Below are positions 47,789 through 58,200 of a DNA stretch of 64,000 bases, one piece after another. Position 1 is the stretch's first letter. Each line of letters starts with the position of its first letter. A model generated the notes under the pieces. The model worked only from the letters and a program-made list of their open reading frames with translations, had not been told where the DNA came from and made no database searches. Source of the DNA: RGIG3701 sp030530205 (GTDB lineage Bacteria; Planctomycetota; Planctomycetia; Pirellulales; Thermoguttaceae); the NCBI GenBank assembly GCA_030530205.1, contig JAUMVK010000005.1:62001-126000 (forward strand), in the 5' to 3' direction. The translations under genes and the position numbers were made by a program.

Positions 47789-49072
47789 CTAATACGCCGT
47801 TCTGGCCGCGGGTTTTTTATTCTTTTTATTCTTGCTTGCCTTTTTCTCGGCCTGGGCTTTTGCCGCCTCGGCTTTGGCTCTTTCTTCTTCCGGATCGACT
47901 TTCTTGATGACTTTCGGGCGGTATTTGTGGTCCCGCTTCGTTACGGCGGAAGCCTTTTCGATCTGGTCAGGCTCGGCCATCGGGTCGGGATTGGCCGGGT
48001 CCATGATCTGGAGTTTCGTCAGAACGTCCATCCCTTCAATGACGCGGCCGAACACGACGTACTTCCCGTCGAGGTCCTTGATCGGCGAGAACGAGATGAA
48101 GAAGATGGAACCGGCAGAATTCGGCTCTCCGCGCATCATACTGATAGTCCCGCGGTAGTGGTTTCGGGAGTTCGTCGCGTCAAACTCGTCACGGATCGAC
48201 CAGCCCGGGCCACCGTCGGGATTTTCGAGGGAACGGCCGGCGACGGCGCCTTCACCCGGAATGACCTGCTCGAAGAACATTCCATCGTAGTAGCCTTTTT
48301 CGACGAGGTACACGAAGTTCGCGACTGTGTTCGGTGTCTGATCCTCATAAAGCTCCAGGACGATCTTCCCCTTGGTCGTGTCGAGCGTCACGCGGGGCAG
48401 ATCCTTCTTTTCAGAGTCCTGCTGACGGAAAACCGACTCTTTCGCCCAACTGGTGCGGTAGTACGAAAGGTCCTTTTTGAATCCGGCACAGCGTTCCGAG
48501 AGGACTTTGTTCTGTTCCGCCAGTTCGAGGTAACGCGCCGCCTGCTCAAAATCGTTGAGCATAAACGCGATTTCGCCCGCGGCATCGTACAAATCGGGCA
48601 GAATGTCCGGAATTTTCAGTGAGATGAGCCCCTGCATGATGGCGTTGGCGCGCTCGTACTCACCGACGGTCATGCGCGTTTCGAGGACCTGAATGATGAA
48701 ATTCAGGAACTCACCATCTTCACGGGACGGCTCCTCAAGCCACGCCTTTTCGGCCAGATCGAAGAGTTTGGGGTGGATCTTCGAAACGACTTTGGAGATT
48801 TTTTCGAGTTTTTCACCGATTTCCTCTTTTTCTTCTTCGGTCGTTTTGATTCCGAGGTACTTGCGCTGGAGTTCAGCCGCTTCACGTAGTGCGCTCTTAA
48901 GGTCGGCCTGAGCCTGGCGGTACTTCGCCATTGCGGGTTTCATGCCGGCTTCCACGCCCGCAGCCGGAGATGGCGCAGATTTTTTCTCCGCAGTCTGAGC
49001 TGCAACAAAACTGACAGCTGAAATGCCCAGCACGAAAACCGCCGCGAAAAACATTCTGGAAAATCGTTTCAT
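47789..49072 (-). CDS. Secreted cyclophilin-type peptidyl-prolyl isomerase
   Basis: 427 residues with a signal peptide (about 1-25, ending VAAQ). A helical, TPR-like middle (about 45-215) is followed by a cyclophilin domain (about 225-385; TPNTVANFVYLVEKGYYDG, SAGSIFFIS), then a very basic Lys/Ala-rich tail. It should help fold exported proteins. The usual bacterial Arg and Phe positions of the active site are partly changed (FFEQVIPG in place of FHRVIPGF), so activity may be lower. A good AAAGG site lies before the ATG. Confidence 0.9.
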   Translation of the reverse strand: MKRFSRMFFAAVFVLGISAVSFVAAQTAEKKSAPSPAAGVEAGMKPAMAKYRQAQADLKSALREAAELQRKYLGIKTTEEEKEEIGEKLEKISKVVSKIHPKLFDLAEKAWLEEPSREDGEFLNFIIQVLETRMTVGEYERANAIMQGLISLKIPDILPDLYDAAGEIAFMLNDFEQAARYLELAEQNKVLSERCAGFKKDLSYYRTSWAKESVFRQQDSEKKDLPRVTLDTTKGKIVLELYEDQTPNTVANFVYLVEKGYYDGMFFEQVIPGEGAVAGRSLENPDGGPGWSIRDEFDATNSRNHYRGTISMMRGEPNSAGSIFFISFSPIKDLDGKYVVFGRVIEGMDVLTKLQIMDPANPDPMAEPDQIEKASAVTKRDHKYRPKVIKKVDPEEERAKAEAAKAQAEKKASKNKKNKKPAARTAY

Positions 49073-49347
49073 GGGAAACCTTTCTCGGGTAGAAAAATCC
49101 TAAGGAAATACTTTATCTTTAATATAAAAAATCTTTCAGGAAATGCAACCCGTGGGCCCCGCTTTTTTTCAAAAATTTTGAGATTTTTTACATAAAATCG
49201 AAATAATCGGCGGGTTCGTTTTTTTTGATTTAATTATTGTTCCAGTTGCAAAGTGAATTTTGTAGAATTTTTGTTTTTTTGTTTTTTTCCCGTCGATTGA
49301 GAAAAATGATATGCATAAATATATTGAATCAAGGAGGAAAGTATTCC

Positions 49348-50190
49348 ATGAAATCAGATCCAGCAAACTGTCTTGAACGTGAGGCCAATTCCAAACTCAT
49401 GAGCGGGATGGATATGTACCTTTCGGATATTCATGACAAAGAACTGCTTTCAGCGGAAGAGGAACGTGCGCTGGCTGAAAGAATTGCCGCCGGAGACGAG
49501 GATGCGCGAAATGAACTGGTTCAGGCGAATCTGCGTCTGGTGGTGAATATCGCCCGTTCGTACGCGAACAAGGGCTGGCACATTGAGGATTTGGTCGAGG
49601 AAGGTAATCTCGGCCTGATCCGCGCTGCTACGAACTACCGCGTGAACGAAGGAACACGCTTTTCTACCTATGCGAGCTACTGGATCAATCAGGCGATTCA
49701 TCGTGCGATGATCAATTCCTCGAAACTGATCCGGCTTCCAGCGTACATGGTGGAAATCATCAGTAAATGGCGCCGGGCGGCGGTTTTGCTCGAGGAAGAA
49801 CTGCATCGCGTTCCTTTTTCTGAAGAAATCGCACGACGTATTGGTTTGCCTCGCAAGCGGCTGACGCTGACTCTCAAGGCCCTCAATGCTTATAAAGTGG
49901 CACCGGGGCCGGAATTGGCTGACGGATTGGGCCTCGATGGAACGGTCGTGGATGAACGGGAGCGGACACCCGAGGATATTTTCATCGAGAGAAATACCAT
50001 CGAAAAAATTCAGGAAGAACTGGGAAAACTCACGGAGCGCGAAGCGATGGTTTTGAGACTCCGTTACGGATTGGTCGATGGCCAGGCCTATACCCTGCGC
50101 GAGGTGGGCCGCAAGCTGAAGATTACACGTGAACGTGTGCGCCAGATTTCTATCGACGCGATTGCGAAACTTGGAAACAAGTTTGAGTAG
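49348..50190 (+). CDS. Sigma-70 family RNA polymerase sigma factor (group 1/2-like)
   Basis: 280 residues from the ATG at 49348 (AAGGAGG site); the frame is open upstream to 49237, but without a site. Region 1.2 (DMYLSDIHDKELLSAEEE), region 2 (NLRLVVNIARSYANKGWHIEDLVEEGNLGLIRA, RFSTYASYWINQAI), region 3 and region 4 (TLREVGRKLKITRERVRQI) are complete. Region 1.1 is absent and the length is short, so it is more likely an alternative, RpoD-like factor than the main one. It stands alone and ends at a good terminator. Confidence 0.9.
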   Translation: MKSDPANCLEREANSKLMSGMDMYLSDIHDKELLSAEEERALAERIAAGDEDARNELVQANLRLVVNIARSYANKGWHIEDLVEEGNLGLIRAATNYRVNEGTRFSTYASYWINQAIHRAMINSSKLIRLPAYMVEIISKWRRAAVLLEEELHRVPFSEEIARRIGLPRKRLTLTLKALNAYKVAPGPELADGLGLDGTVVDERERTPEDIFIERNTIEKIQEELGKLTEREAMVLRLRYGLVDGQAYTLREVGRKLKITRERVRQISIDAIAKLGNKFE

Positions 50191-50200
50191 TCCATCAAAA

Positions 50201-50228
50201 AAGCGGGCGTTTCCGTCCGCTTGTTTTT
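50201..50228 (+). terminator. Terminator of the sigma factor gene
   Basis: Arms GCGGGCG/CGTCCGC, loop TTTC, then TTGTTTTTT. Confidence 0.85.
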
Positions 50229-50294
50229 TCTCATTGAAAAATCTCAAGTCAAACTGAAACGCGGTCTTACTGGCCGCGCTTCAGTATAAAAACT

Positions 50295-52748
50295 TTATTC
50301 TTTGGCCTTTTTCACGAGTTCTTCAAACTCTTTCCTCTGGTCCGACTCACCCACGGCGGGGTGGATCATTTCCAGAACTTTGTCGAAATTGGCCGTTCCG
50401 GTGTACGCGCTTTCACGCAGAAGCATCGCGAAGAGTGCCGTTCCAGACGCCCACTGGAAGTTTTGGCTCACCGGCTGCTCTTTGAACTCGACAGGGAACG
50501 TTTTGAGCGTGCTTTCATTCTCGTTCGGCTGCTTCCAGCGCAGTTTCACGAAGAACCATTCCGGAGAGTCGTTCACCGGTTTCGCTTCTTCTTTTTTCGG
50601 CTCAGGTTCTTCCGGCTTGGGAGCGTAACGGGACTCATCGACCTGCTCCGACTGCGGGATTTCAGCCCCGACCGGGACCAGTTCATAGAGCGCGACCACG
50701 CTGTGCCCGGCACCGAGGTCACCCGAGTCTTTCCGGTCATCGTGGAAGTCTTTCGCTTCCAGGTGGCGCGTTTCGTAGCCGATGAGCCGGTACGCCGCGA
50801 CTTTGGCCGGGTTGAAATCGATTTGAAGTTTGACGTCTTTCGCGATCGTGATCATCGAGCCGCTCAGACCATCGCAGAGCATTTTCTTTGCTTCGGCCCG
50901 GGAATCGATGTAGCCGTACACGCCATTTCCGTGGGATGCGAGGGATTTCATGCGATCGTCCTGGAAATTCCCCATTCCGAAACCGAGCACCGTGAGGAAA
51001 ACGCCGCTTTTCGCTTCCGACTCGATGAGATTTTCCAGTTCGGAAATGTCGGTCATTCCCACGTTGAAATCGCCATCGGTGCAGAGGATCACGCGATTTT
51101 CCGCTTCTTTGTCGAAATTTTTGCGGGCGAGCTCATACGCTCTCTGGATCCCTTCACCGCCATTGGTTCCGCCATAGGCGCGGAGTTCCAGAATGGCTTT
51201 CTCGATTTTCCCTTTTTCGGTTCCGGCAGTCGGTTCCAGTTTAATGTCGGTTCCGTTCGCGTAGGTCACGATGGAAACGTGGTCTTCGGGCTTCAACTGG
51301 TCGAGGAGTTTCATCATGCCGTCCTTGACCAGCGGCAGTTTGTTCCAGTCGCTCATCGAGCCGGAAACGTCGAGGAGGAACACGAGGTTCAGCTTCGGGC
51401 GTTTGTCCTCGGGGATCTCCCGGCCTTTGAGGGCGACCATCGCCATGTAAAGGCCCTCACGCCACGGGTGCTTCTGAATTTCGACCGTCGTTTCAAACGG
51501 GCAGTCGGAATCCTCGGCGGGGCCTTTCAGGTCGTACTTGAAGTAGTTGATGTACTCCTCGACCCGGACCGATTCCTTCGGCGGCTTGCGCCCCTGTTCG
51601 GTCAGGAACTGACGCATGAGCGTGTAGGATGCCGTGTCCACATCGACACCAAAAGTGGAGAACGGATTCTCTTCCGGTTTCTGGAATTTCTGTTCTTCCA
51701 TCATGGAGAAGGAATTCCGGTCCTGAGGTGGAGTGATAAACCGTTCCGGTTCCGGCACAGGCACCGGTTTGGGCAGCGGGACCGGGAAAATATAAGATTC
51801 GGGAGCCGGCGAAGCGATCATACGATCCACCCCTAAATTGGGTGAACTTACAGGCGATGCCTCTTTTGGAGCCATGACATTTTCTCGACGGAAGAACTGG
51901 CGCGGAGCTTCAACGGCTTTGTGCATACCATTTTTGGCCGCTTGTGCAGCAGAACTCCAAAAACCAGTTTTTTCTTCGGGTGCGGCGGCTTCTTCGGCCA
52001 CGTCCATGTATTCTTCGGCTTCATCGTCATCGTCGCCGGCCACATCAGCCTTGGCGTCAAAGACTTTTACTTCTTCGACCGCAACTTCTTCTTCGGCGGT
52101 TACAGACGGAGCTGGTGCTTCGGCTGCGGGGGCTTCTGCCGCGACTTCAGCCGGAGCTTCGGCGGCAGGCGCGGGAGCTTCGTTCAGGTTAACCAAATCG
52201 GCCGATTCTTTTTTCTTGCCGAAAACTCCCTTGACTTTATCCACGCCATCCTTGACGGCTTCGATGGTAGAACCAACGATTCCAGGGCTTTTGAGCCTTG
52301 TTTTCTCGGCCAAAAGAAATTCTTCTTTATCCACCTGAATCTCACGATTGGGGACTTTCTGATACTCGTAATACATTGCCGGTTCTCCAGGCTCGATCTT
52401 TGCCACAGTCGAATAATACACATTTGGCCAGAACAGCACACCCGCCGTAACGATCAGTAACAGCGAGCAAACGCACACCACGGTTCGGGTCATCCTGGAC
52501 CAATGTTTTTTCACAGGCTTTTCAGGAATTGGAAGAACCTTCACATTTGAGTACTCTTTATTTTCAGGAATCGGCTCGTTCGCCAAAGCCTCAGTCAAAA
52601 AGTCGCCCATACGGCGGATCTCTTCGACTTCCGAGCGGAGTTCCGGATCGTTTTTCATCTGTTCTTCGAGCTGGGCGCTCTGTTCGGGAGTCGCTTCTCC
52701 CAGCGCGAAAGCAGTCACAATTTCATAATTATCTTTCCAGTTTTTCAT
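50295..52748 (-). CDS. Membrane anti-sigma-like protein with von Willebrand A domain (YfbK-type)
   Basis: 817 residues. Residues 1-70 resemble the cytoplasmic part of anti-sigma factors (ALGEATPEQSAQLEEQMKND). One membrane helix follows (about 88-108), then an Ala/Pro/Glu-rich stretch (about 190-300) and the YfbK-type N-terminal, vWA and DUF3520-like domains. The metal site DVSGSMS lies near 458. It starts 13 bases after the ECF sigma gene, so the anti-sigma head probably holds that factor and the outer vWA part senses a ligand. A hairpin (50258-50281) ends the gene. Confidence 0.88.
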   Translation of the reverse strand: MKNWKDNYEIVTAFALGEATPEQSAQLEEQMKNDPELRSEVEEIRRMGDFLTEALANEPIPENKEYSNVKVLPIPEKPVKKHWSRMTRTVVCVCSLLLIVTAGVLFWPNVYYSTVAKIEPGEPAMYYEYQKVPNREIQVDKEEFLLAEKTRLKSPGIVGSTIEAVKDGVDKVKGVFGKKKESADLVNLNEAPAPAAEAPAEVAAEAPAAEAPAPSVTAEEEVAVEEVKVFDAKADVAGDDDDEAEEYMDVAEEAAAPEEKTGFWSSAAQAAKNGMHKAVEAPRQFFRRENVMAPKEASPVSSPNLGVDRMIASPAPESYIFPVPLPKPVPVPEPERFITPPQDRNSFSMMEEQKFQKPEENPFSTFGVDVDTASYTLMRQFLTEQGRKPPKESVRVEEYINYFKYDLKGPAEDSDCPFETTVEIQKHPWREGLYMAMVALKGREIPEDKRPKLNLVFLLDVSGSMSDWNKLPLVKDGMMKLLDQLKPEDHVSIVTYANGTDIKLEPTAGTEKGKIEKAILELRAYGGTNGGEGIQRAYELARKNFDKEAENRVILCTDGDFNVGMTDISELENLIESEAKSGVFLTVLGFGMGNFQDDRMKSLASHGNGVYGYIDSRAEAKKMLCDGLSGSMITIAKDVKLQIDFNPAKVAAYRLIGYETRHLEAKDFHDDRKDSGDLGAGHSVVALYELVPVGAEIPQSEQVDESRYAPKPEEPEPKKEEAKPVNDSPEWFFVKLRWKQPNENESTLKTFPVEFKEQPVSQNFQWASGTALFAMLLRESAYTGTANFDKVLEMIHPAVGESDQRKEFEELVKKAKE

Positions 52749-52761
52749 TTTTAAGGTTCCT

Positions 52762-53274
52762 TTATTCGTTCATCATTTCACGAAGTTTCTGAATCGCTTC
52801 CGCGAGCAGCCGACTTACTGTGGATCTGGATTCGCCCATCACGATCGCCATTTCGTCATAAGTGAGCTGCTCCTGGAATTTTAGCCGCACCGCTTCACGA
52901 TGCAGCTCCGATAGTTTATCGAGTTTTTGCATCAGCATTTCTTCAGCTTCTTTCTTCTCAGCCGCGGCAACTGCCTGTTCCGGGATGGAATCCTGTACCG
53001 TGGCAGCGAGGTGTTTAAAAATGTCCTTTCGTTTTTTCTGGCGGCGCAGGAAGTCGTAAATCATATTCCGGGCCGTTCGATAGAGCCATGCGCGCTCATT
53101 TTCGATCTGTTTGTGTTTGGTCTCCACTTCTTCCCAGAGCCGCAGAAATGTTTCCTGCGTGAACTCTTCCGCCAGGGCGTAGTTGTGAACCAGACGCGTA
53201 GCATACAAACGCAGCCTGACGTACGTTTCATCTTCCGCCGCTTTTTTCAGGTTTTCTTTTTGTTTTTCAGTCAT
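52762..53274 (-). CDS. ECF-type RNA polymerase sigma factor
   Basis: 170 residues with sigma region 2 (YALAEEFTQETFLRLWEEV, AWLYRTARNMIYDFLRR) and region 4 (LTYDEMAIVMGESRSTVSRLL). This layout and the following gene with an anti-sigma head identify an ECF sigma/anti-sigma pair. GAGAG precedes the ATG. It probably controls a cell-surface response. Confidence 0.93.
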   Translation of the reverse strand: MTEKQKENLKKAAEDETYVRLRLYATRLVHNYALAEEFTQETFLRLWEEVETKHKQIENERAWLYRTARNMIYDFLRRQKKRKDIFKHLAATVQDSIPEQAVAAAEKKEAEEMLMQKLDKLSELHREAVRLKFQEQLTYDEMAIVMGESRSTVSRLLAEAIQKLREMMNE

Positions 53275-53493
53275 GTTCTCTCATACCGGTCATAAGGAAT
53301 TTTGACTTCTATCTATTAGGACGAACAAGAAAAAAAATATTTCACAAAAAAAGAAAAAATTTGGAATTTTTTTTGGTTTTCAGTTTTCGGTTGTCCGTTT
53401 TCATCGTTCAGTCTCCATAGAATATAGTTAATAACCAGAATCCAAGATCCCTAATTTCGGCGAAACCGAAACACTGAAACTGATAATTGACAG

Positions 53494-54474
53494 CTAACCC
53501 AACGTCACCCGACGACCGGTGCGGCCACACGAACAAGGTTCGGAATGGCACACGACCGTCGTTCCCGTGCGGAAGCGTAAGAGAGTCTGCGCCTCCCGCG
53601 TCAAATCTGTCACGACCAACTCGCCGGGCTGCCCCTCCGGAACGGGTTCAAGCGTTTCCGGATCCAAAATCTCGAACAGGAAAGCGTCTTCCTGAAGGTG
53701 CAGCCCATTGCGCAGAAAACATTCATTGGCCATTCCTGCCCCGAAAAACGCCGGATGGGACCAGTTCAGCCAGATTTTTAACTGCCAGCGTTCCTGCAGC
53801 TCGTTGCGACGTTTCAAAATATCATCCCCAATTAAAATATGAGCGTAGTCAAGGGAAAGGGATTGGCAGCCGGCGGCCGAAAAAATATCCGAAAGGCTCT
53901 CGAGATCCGCGCAGATCCCGTTCACGTTCAGCGAGTTCAGGAAATCCGCCGGTGCGCTCAGGAATTCCTCGTTCATTCCACCTTGCGGAATCGCGGCGGC
54001 ACCGATACATTCGACACCCGCCTGATAAGCGAAACCGGCCCCGGCACGATTAAATTTTCGTGAGATCTGAACAAAATGATTGCTCCGTGTACCCGTTCCA
54101 TACATTAGACGGGCGGCCAGATCCGCCTGGGTTTGCAGATCCCGGCGTGTGAAGGCAGTCAGAAGGCCGTTTTTCTGCGAGTACAAGCGGGCGATTTCGT
54201 GACGCGCGACCGTCCACAAGCCAGAAGAAAACTGAGCTAAAAGGTCCGCCTCCGTCGTCAGCGGGAGGCGGCGAACATCATCGGGGGAGTTAAAATCCTT
54301 ATCCGCAAGCGGGTTTTTCGCGAAATAATCACGGTAAAAAGCCAAACCTTTCGCACGCTCTACAGCCCGGCGCAGACGCAGCGTTTGCAGCTCACGCAGT
54401 TCGGAAAGGGGAAGCGTTTCCATTTGATTCCAGTATAGATTTTCAAACGGAAGTTTATCGAAAAGTTCAGCCAT
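53494..54474 (-). CDS. Shortened PaaK-like (phenylacetate-CoA ligase family) protein
   Basis: 326 residues against about 430 in true PaaK. The N-terminal part (LRELQTLRLRRAVERAKGLAFYR) and the middle (FAYQAGVECIGAAAIPQGGMNEE) clearly match the family. The nucleotide-binding SSGTTG motif is replaced by SQKNGL, and the C-terminal domain is missing after TGRRVTLG. It is therefore unlikely to activate acids with ATP. The reading frame is intact, so it may have another role. It is paired with an ACT-domain gene, as PaaK genes often are. Confidence 0.75.
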   Translation of the reverse strand: MAELFDKLPFENLYWNQMETLPLSELRELQTLRLRRAVERAKGLAFYRDYFAKNPLADKDFNSPDDVRRLPLTTEADLLAQFSSGLWTVARHEIARLYSQKNGLLTAFTRRDLQTQADLAARLMYGTGTRSNHFVQISRKFNRAGAGFAYQAGVECIGAAAIPQGGMNEEFLSAPADFLNSLNVNGICADLESLSDIFSAAGCQSLSLDYAHILIGDDILKRRNELQERWQLKIWLNWSHPAFFGAGMANECFLRNGLHLQEDAFLFEILDPETLEPVPEGQPGELVVTDLTREAQTLLRFRTGTTVVCHSEPCSCGRTGRRVTLG

Positions 54475-54501
54475 AAAAAATCGTCCCCGTAAGTTGACAA
54501 A

Positions 54502-54936
54502 TTAGCCGATCTGATATAAATCGACACTTCCGAAAACGTTTACGCCTTTTTCGTGGAGAAGGTCCACCGCGGCGTCCGGGTCGTTGAAACGGAAAACGAG
54601 GATCGCCTTGTCTCTGACGTGGGACGTGAATGCGTACATGTACTCGACGTTGATCTTTGCGGCTTCGAGAAGGCTTAAAATGTATGCCAAACCGCCGGGC
54701 TGATCGGGAATTTCGGTCGCGACAACGTCCACAGTTTTCACCATACAGCCTGCTTCCTGAAGAAGTTTCAAGGCGGGTTCCCAGTCCTTGACGATGAGAC
54801 GGAGCATTCCGAACTGAGCCGTATCGGCCAGAGAAAGTGTCAAAATGTCGATGTTCGCGTCACCGAGAATCTTGCAAACTGTACTCAAATGGCCCGGCTC
54901 GTTCTGCAAATAGACGGAAAGCTGCTTGATTTTCAT
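54502..54936 (-). CDS. Tandem ACT-domain protein
   Basis: 144 residues made of two ACT domains (about 1-68 and 70-140; QLSVYLQNEPGHLSTVCKIL and TEIPDQPGGLAYILSLL). These domains bind amino acids and regulate enzymes. Genes like this are often next to PaaK-type ligases. A GAGGT site precedes the ATG. The gap to the PaaK-like gene holds a piece of the host repeat (ATCGTCCCCGTAA). Confidence 0.9.
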   Translation of the reverse strand: MKIKQLSVYLQNEPGHLSTVCKILGDANIDILTLSLADTAQFGMLRLIVKDWEPALKLLQEAGCMVKTVDVVATEIPDQPGGLAYILSLLEAAKINVEYMYAFTSHVRDKAILVFRFNDPDAAVDLLHEKGVNVFGSVDLYQIG

Positions 54937-55260
54937 GATTTACCTCGTTTTGTCGGAAAGGAAAGCGAGAAAAAAATAATATTCAATAATAATTATAGCC
55001 CTTTTCGTAGAATTACGCAAGGAGAGGGAGGGGGGGTTTCGGGAATTTTTCAGAAAAATGTTTCTGGCTCTGTCCCTTGTGGCAGATTTTTGAAATAATT
55101 GTCCCAATCCTCAAAATCCCATCAAAAAATCTCCGAAAACAAAAAAATGTCAAAATTTTGAAAATTTTTTTGATAATCACTTGCAAAAGATGAAAGCCCG
55201 TGTAAAATACTACGTATATGAAATAACGTTTTACCAGTTCAATACATTGGGAGTAAAAAC
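54937..55260. promoter_or_regulatory. Promoter region of the beta-strand-repeat gene cluster
   Basis: AT-rich gap between divergent genes. TTGCAA (55181-55186), a 16-base spacer and TAAAAT (55203-55208) form a fair promoter on the plus strand. A GGGAG site lies before the ATG at 55261. Nothing else is seen. Confidence 0.6.
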
Positions 55261-58200
55261 ATGTTTATAAGTGTAAACCGCCTGAGTTTATCCACCTTTC
55301 GCTTATTAACACGCGGTACGAGTTTACTTTTGCTCTTTTCCGTGGTATTTTCCTGTGTTGACCGAGTGTCGGGTACGGATTATACGCTGACAACGCGCGT
55401 AAAACCGAACGAAGCGGTGTTTGACGGCAAGACATACACTCAGCTGACTTCCGATGACAAACTGATCGTTACCGCCGGTGCCGCGCAGATCTGGCTGGCC
55501 GGCAGCTCCGCGACGCTTGACTGTAACGTTGACGTCAGCGGCAAGTCCTATGGGAGCGAAAAAACCGGCAAGATCCGTATGCAAATGTCGTCTGCCCAGG
55601 TTGCCAATTTCAACGGGACGGTCAACCTGGTTGGGGATACGTACATTGGTTCCCACGGCTGGCAAAACAATCAGGGGACATTATATTTTAACAATCAGAT
55701 CACGGGCGCGGGCGCATTGATCGTCGCGCCGGGCCGGTATTCGGTCGTTCATCTGAACAACACCACGTCCGCCAATAACTACCAGGGCAACACCCAGATC
55801 GGCTCCACGACATGCTATAATAACTCCGGCAATACCAACTACGGGGGAACGATCATTCTGGACGCGGACGAACAGATCCCGGACGCTTTAACGATGGGGT
55901 CTTCCTGCGCGGGCAATCTGGTCATGATGAGCTGGGCGGACGAATCTGACCGACTCACTTCGACGCTGAACCTGAACGGTCATACGGAAACCGTCAACGG
56001 GCTGGTCTGCGCGGATCATTTGAGCGTGATCACGGGTGACGAGAACAGTAAACTGATCGTCGGCGCGAATAACGCTACTTCGGAGTTCGGCGGAATCATT
56101 CAGGGCGCCATGCAGCTTCAAAAAATCGGCTCGGGTACGCTGACCCTTTCCGGAGCCAGCACGTATTCCGGTGGTACGGCGATCACCGAGGGCACGGTCA
56201 AAGTGACGGCTCCGGGTACACTGGGCGCGGGAACCGCGACGGTCGCTTCCGGCGCTACAGTGGAAATCGGGACTTCCGAGACGCCGTGGACCTGGGGCGG
56301 CGGCGTGATCAACGGCGATGGGACCCTGAAAGTCACGGGCAGCGGCAGTTTCGTTATAACGCCTGCTGCGATGCAAATCAGCAACGACGGAAAACTTGTC
56401 GTCGATGGCGCCAGCGTGACTCTTAATAACGATTCCTCGGAGGCAAACGGCAATTACTCCGGCGCGGAGATCTTCATAAATAACGGCGGGACGGTCACGT
56501 TCGCCCGGTCCGGCAGCAGAGACCAGTTCTGGATCTCCAACCAGACGACCATCACCTTCGACGAAAACGGCGGCGGAACGTTCAACGCCGGCGACAATCA
56601 CAGCATCAACCTCGTGAACAACTCGCAGACCCAGTTCGTCACCAAGGGCGGCGCGACCAATTATATTAAGGGTGCAAGCGGATTCAATCTTCACGGCCAG
56701 AGCCTGACGTTCGACGTCGCCAAAGGCACAAGTGAAAGCGGCATCGATCTCGAACTTTCCGCCCGTCTCTGGAACAACCAGGGCGTCATCAAAAACGGCC
56801 CCGGCACCATGTCGATCACCTGTAACAACACCAACAATGGTTACAGAGGCAAAACGGAAATCAACGCCGGAACGCTTGTCCTTGCCGGGAATGGAACGTT
56901 TGGTGCCGGCACAAGCGCCATTACGGTCGCTTCCGGCGCGACGCTGAAATTCGCCGCCGATTTGGTGAATACCACGATTGCCAACCCCATTTCCGGGGCG
57001 GGAACGATCGTTAAGGACGGGACCAACACGGTCACTCTTACCGGCACGAACACCTACACGGGCGACGTGACGATCAACGGCGGTTCGCTCGCCTTCCTGA
57101 TGGATGGCACGAACAAAAATTTGAACGTGAAGAAAGTTTCCGGCTCCGGCGATCTGGTCCTGCGGCTTGCCGGGGGCAACTATGACACAAGGTTGCCGAA
57201 TTTGGTGAATAATGGTTTTACTGGCACGATCTCTCTGGTTCAGGAAGGCGGAGCCAGCGGCAACAAGATCAACTCCAACGGCCAAACCTTTGAAGGTTTC
57301 ACGTTCAAGGTCAATCCGGGAACCTCGATTTATATTCAGGGTAACGAATTTAAAGCGGACGTTCTCCTCGCAGGCTCCGGTAACAGCGAAGGCCGCGGCG
57401 CGCTGCGTATCGCCAATACCGTGAGCGGCACCGTGACGGTTATGTCAGACGCCGCGATGGGGTTTGACGGTTCCAGAACGGTTTCCGGCAACATCGTCTC
57501 GGGCGCGGAAAGCGGCGAAGTCACGCTTCAGCTCAAACCTTATGACGCCAGCGGCGCCTATGGAACATTTACCGGCTCGATTTCCGATGGTGATACCGGT
57601 TCCAAACTGGGGATCCGCGTGGTCAACGGAACGCAGCACGTCCTGAGCGGCAATTTATCCTATACCGGGGCCACGACGGTCGATTCCGGGAAAGGACTGA
57701 ACCTCACTGGCGCAAATACCAGTCTGGCCAATTCCCGCGCGGTCAACGTCAACGGGACGCTTAATTTCACGGGTTACACCGGTGCGGAGGATATGCAGTT
57801 TAACAATCTGACCGGTACGAACGGGGCGATCGTCGGGGCCGGTAAAAACCTGAAGCTCAGCAGCGACACGGAAAGCGCGTTTTCCGGAACGATCGACGTC
57901 GCCAACCTGACCATTTCTTCGGGCGGTTTCAACCTGAAGGGCAGCACGACCGGCGGGATCACGGTTGGACCGAACGCGGTCTTCTCGCCGGGCAATTCAG
58001 CTGGCAAGGCGGAGGTCGGCGGCACGTTCACGCTTGCGGCGGACAGCTCGAAACTCGTGATGGAGCTCGGCGGCACGGACCCGACCCAGAACGACATCCT
58101 GATCGTTTCGGGTGACCTGGCTCTGAATGACGGCAAGGTCTTCCTGCAACTGGCGGAAGGTTCCGCGTTGAAGGGCGGCGACAGTTTCACGGCGGTTTTG

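Noticed and set aside
53427..53440. Further copy of the dispersed motif in host DNA
   Set aside because: Only GTTAATAACC-like bases match; the left half is missing, so it is likely chance.
55888..57285. 465-codon open frame on the minus strand in the first PEP-CTERM gene
   Set aside because: Antisense of repeat-rich coding sequence; the base bias of the repeats removes stop codons.
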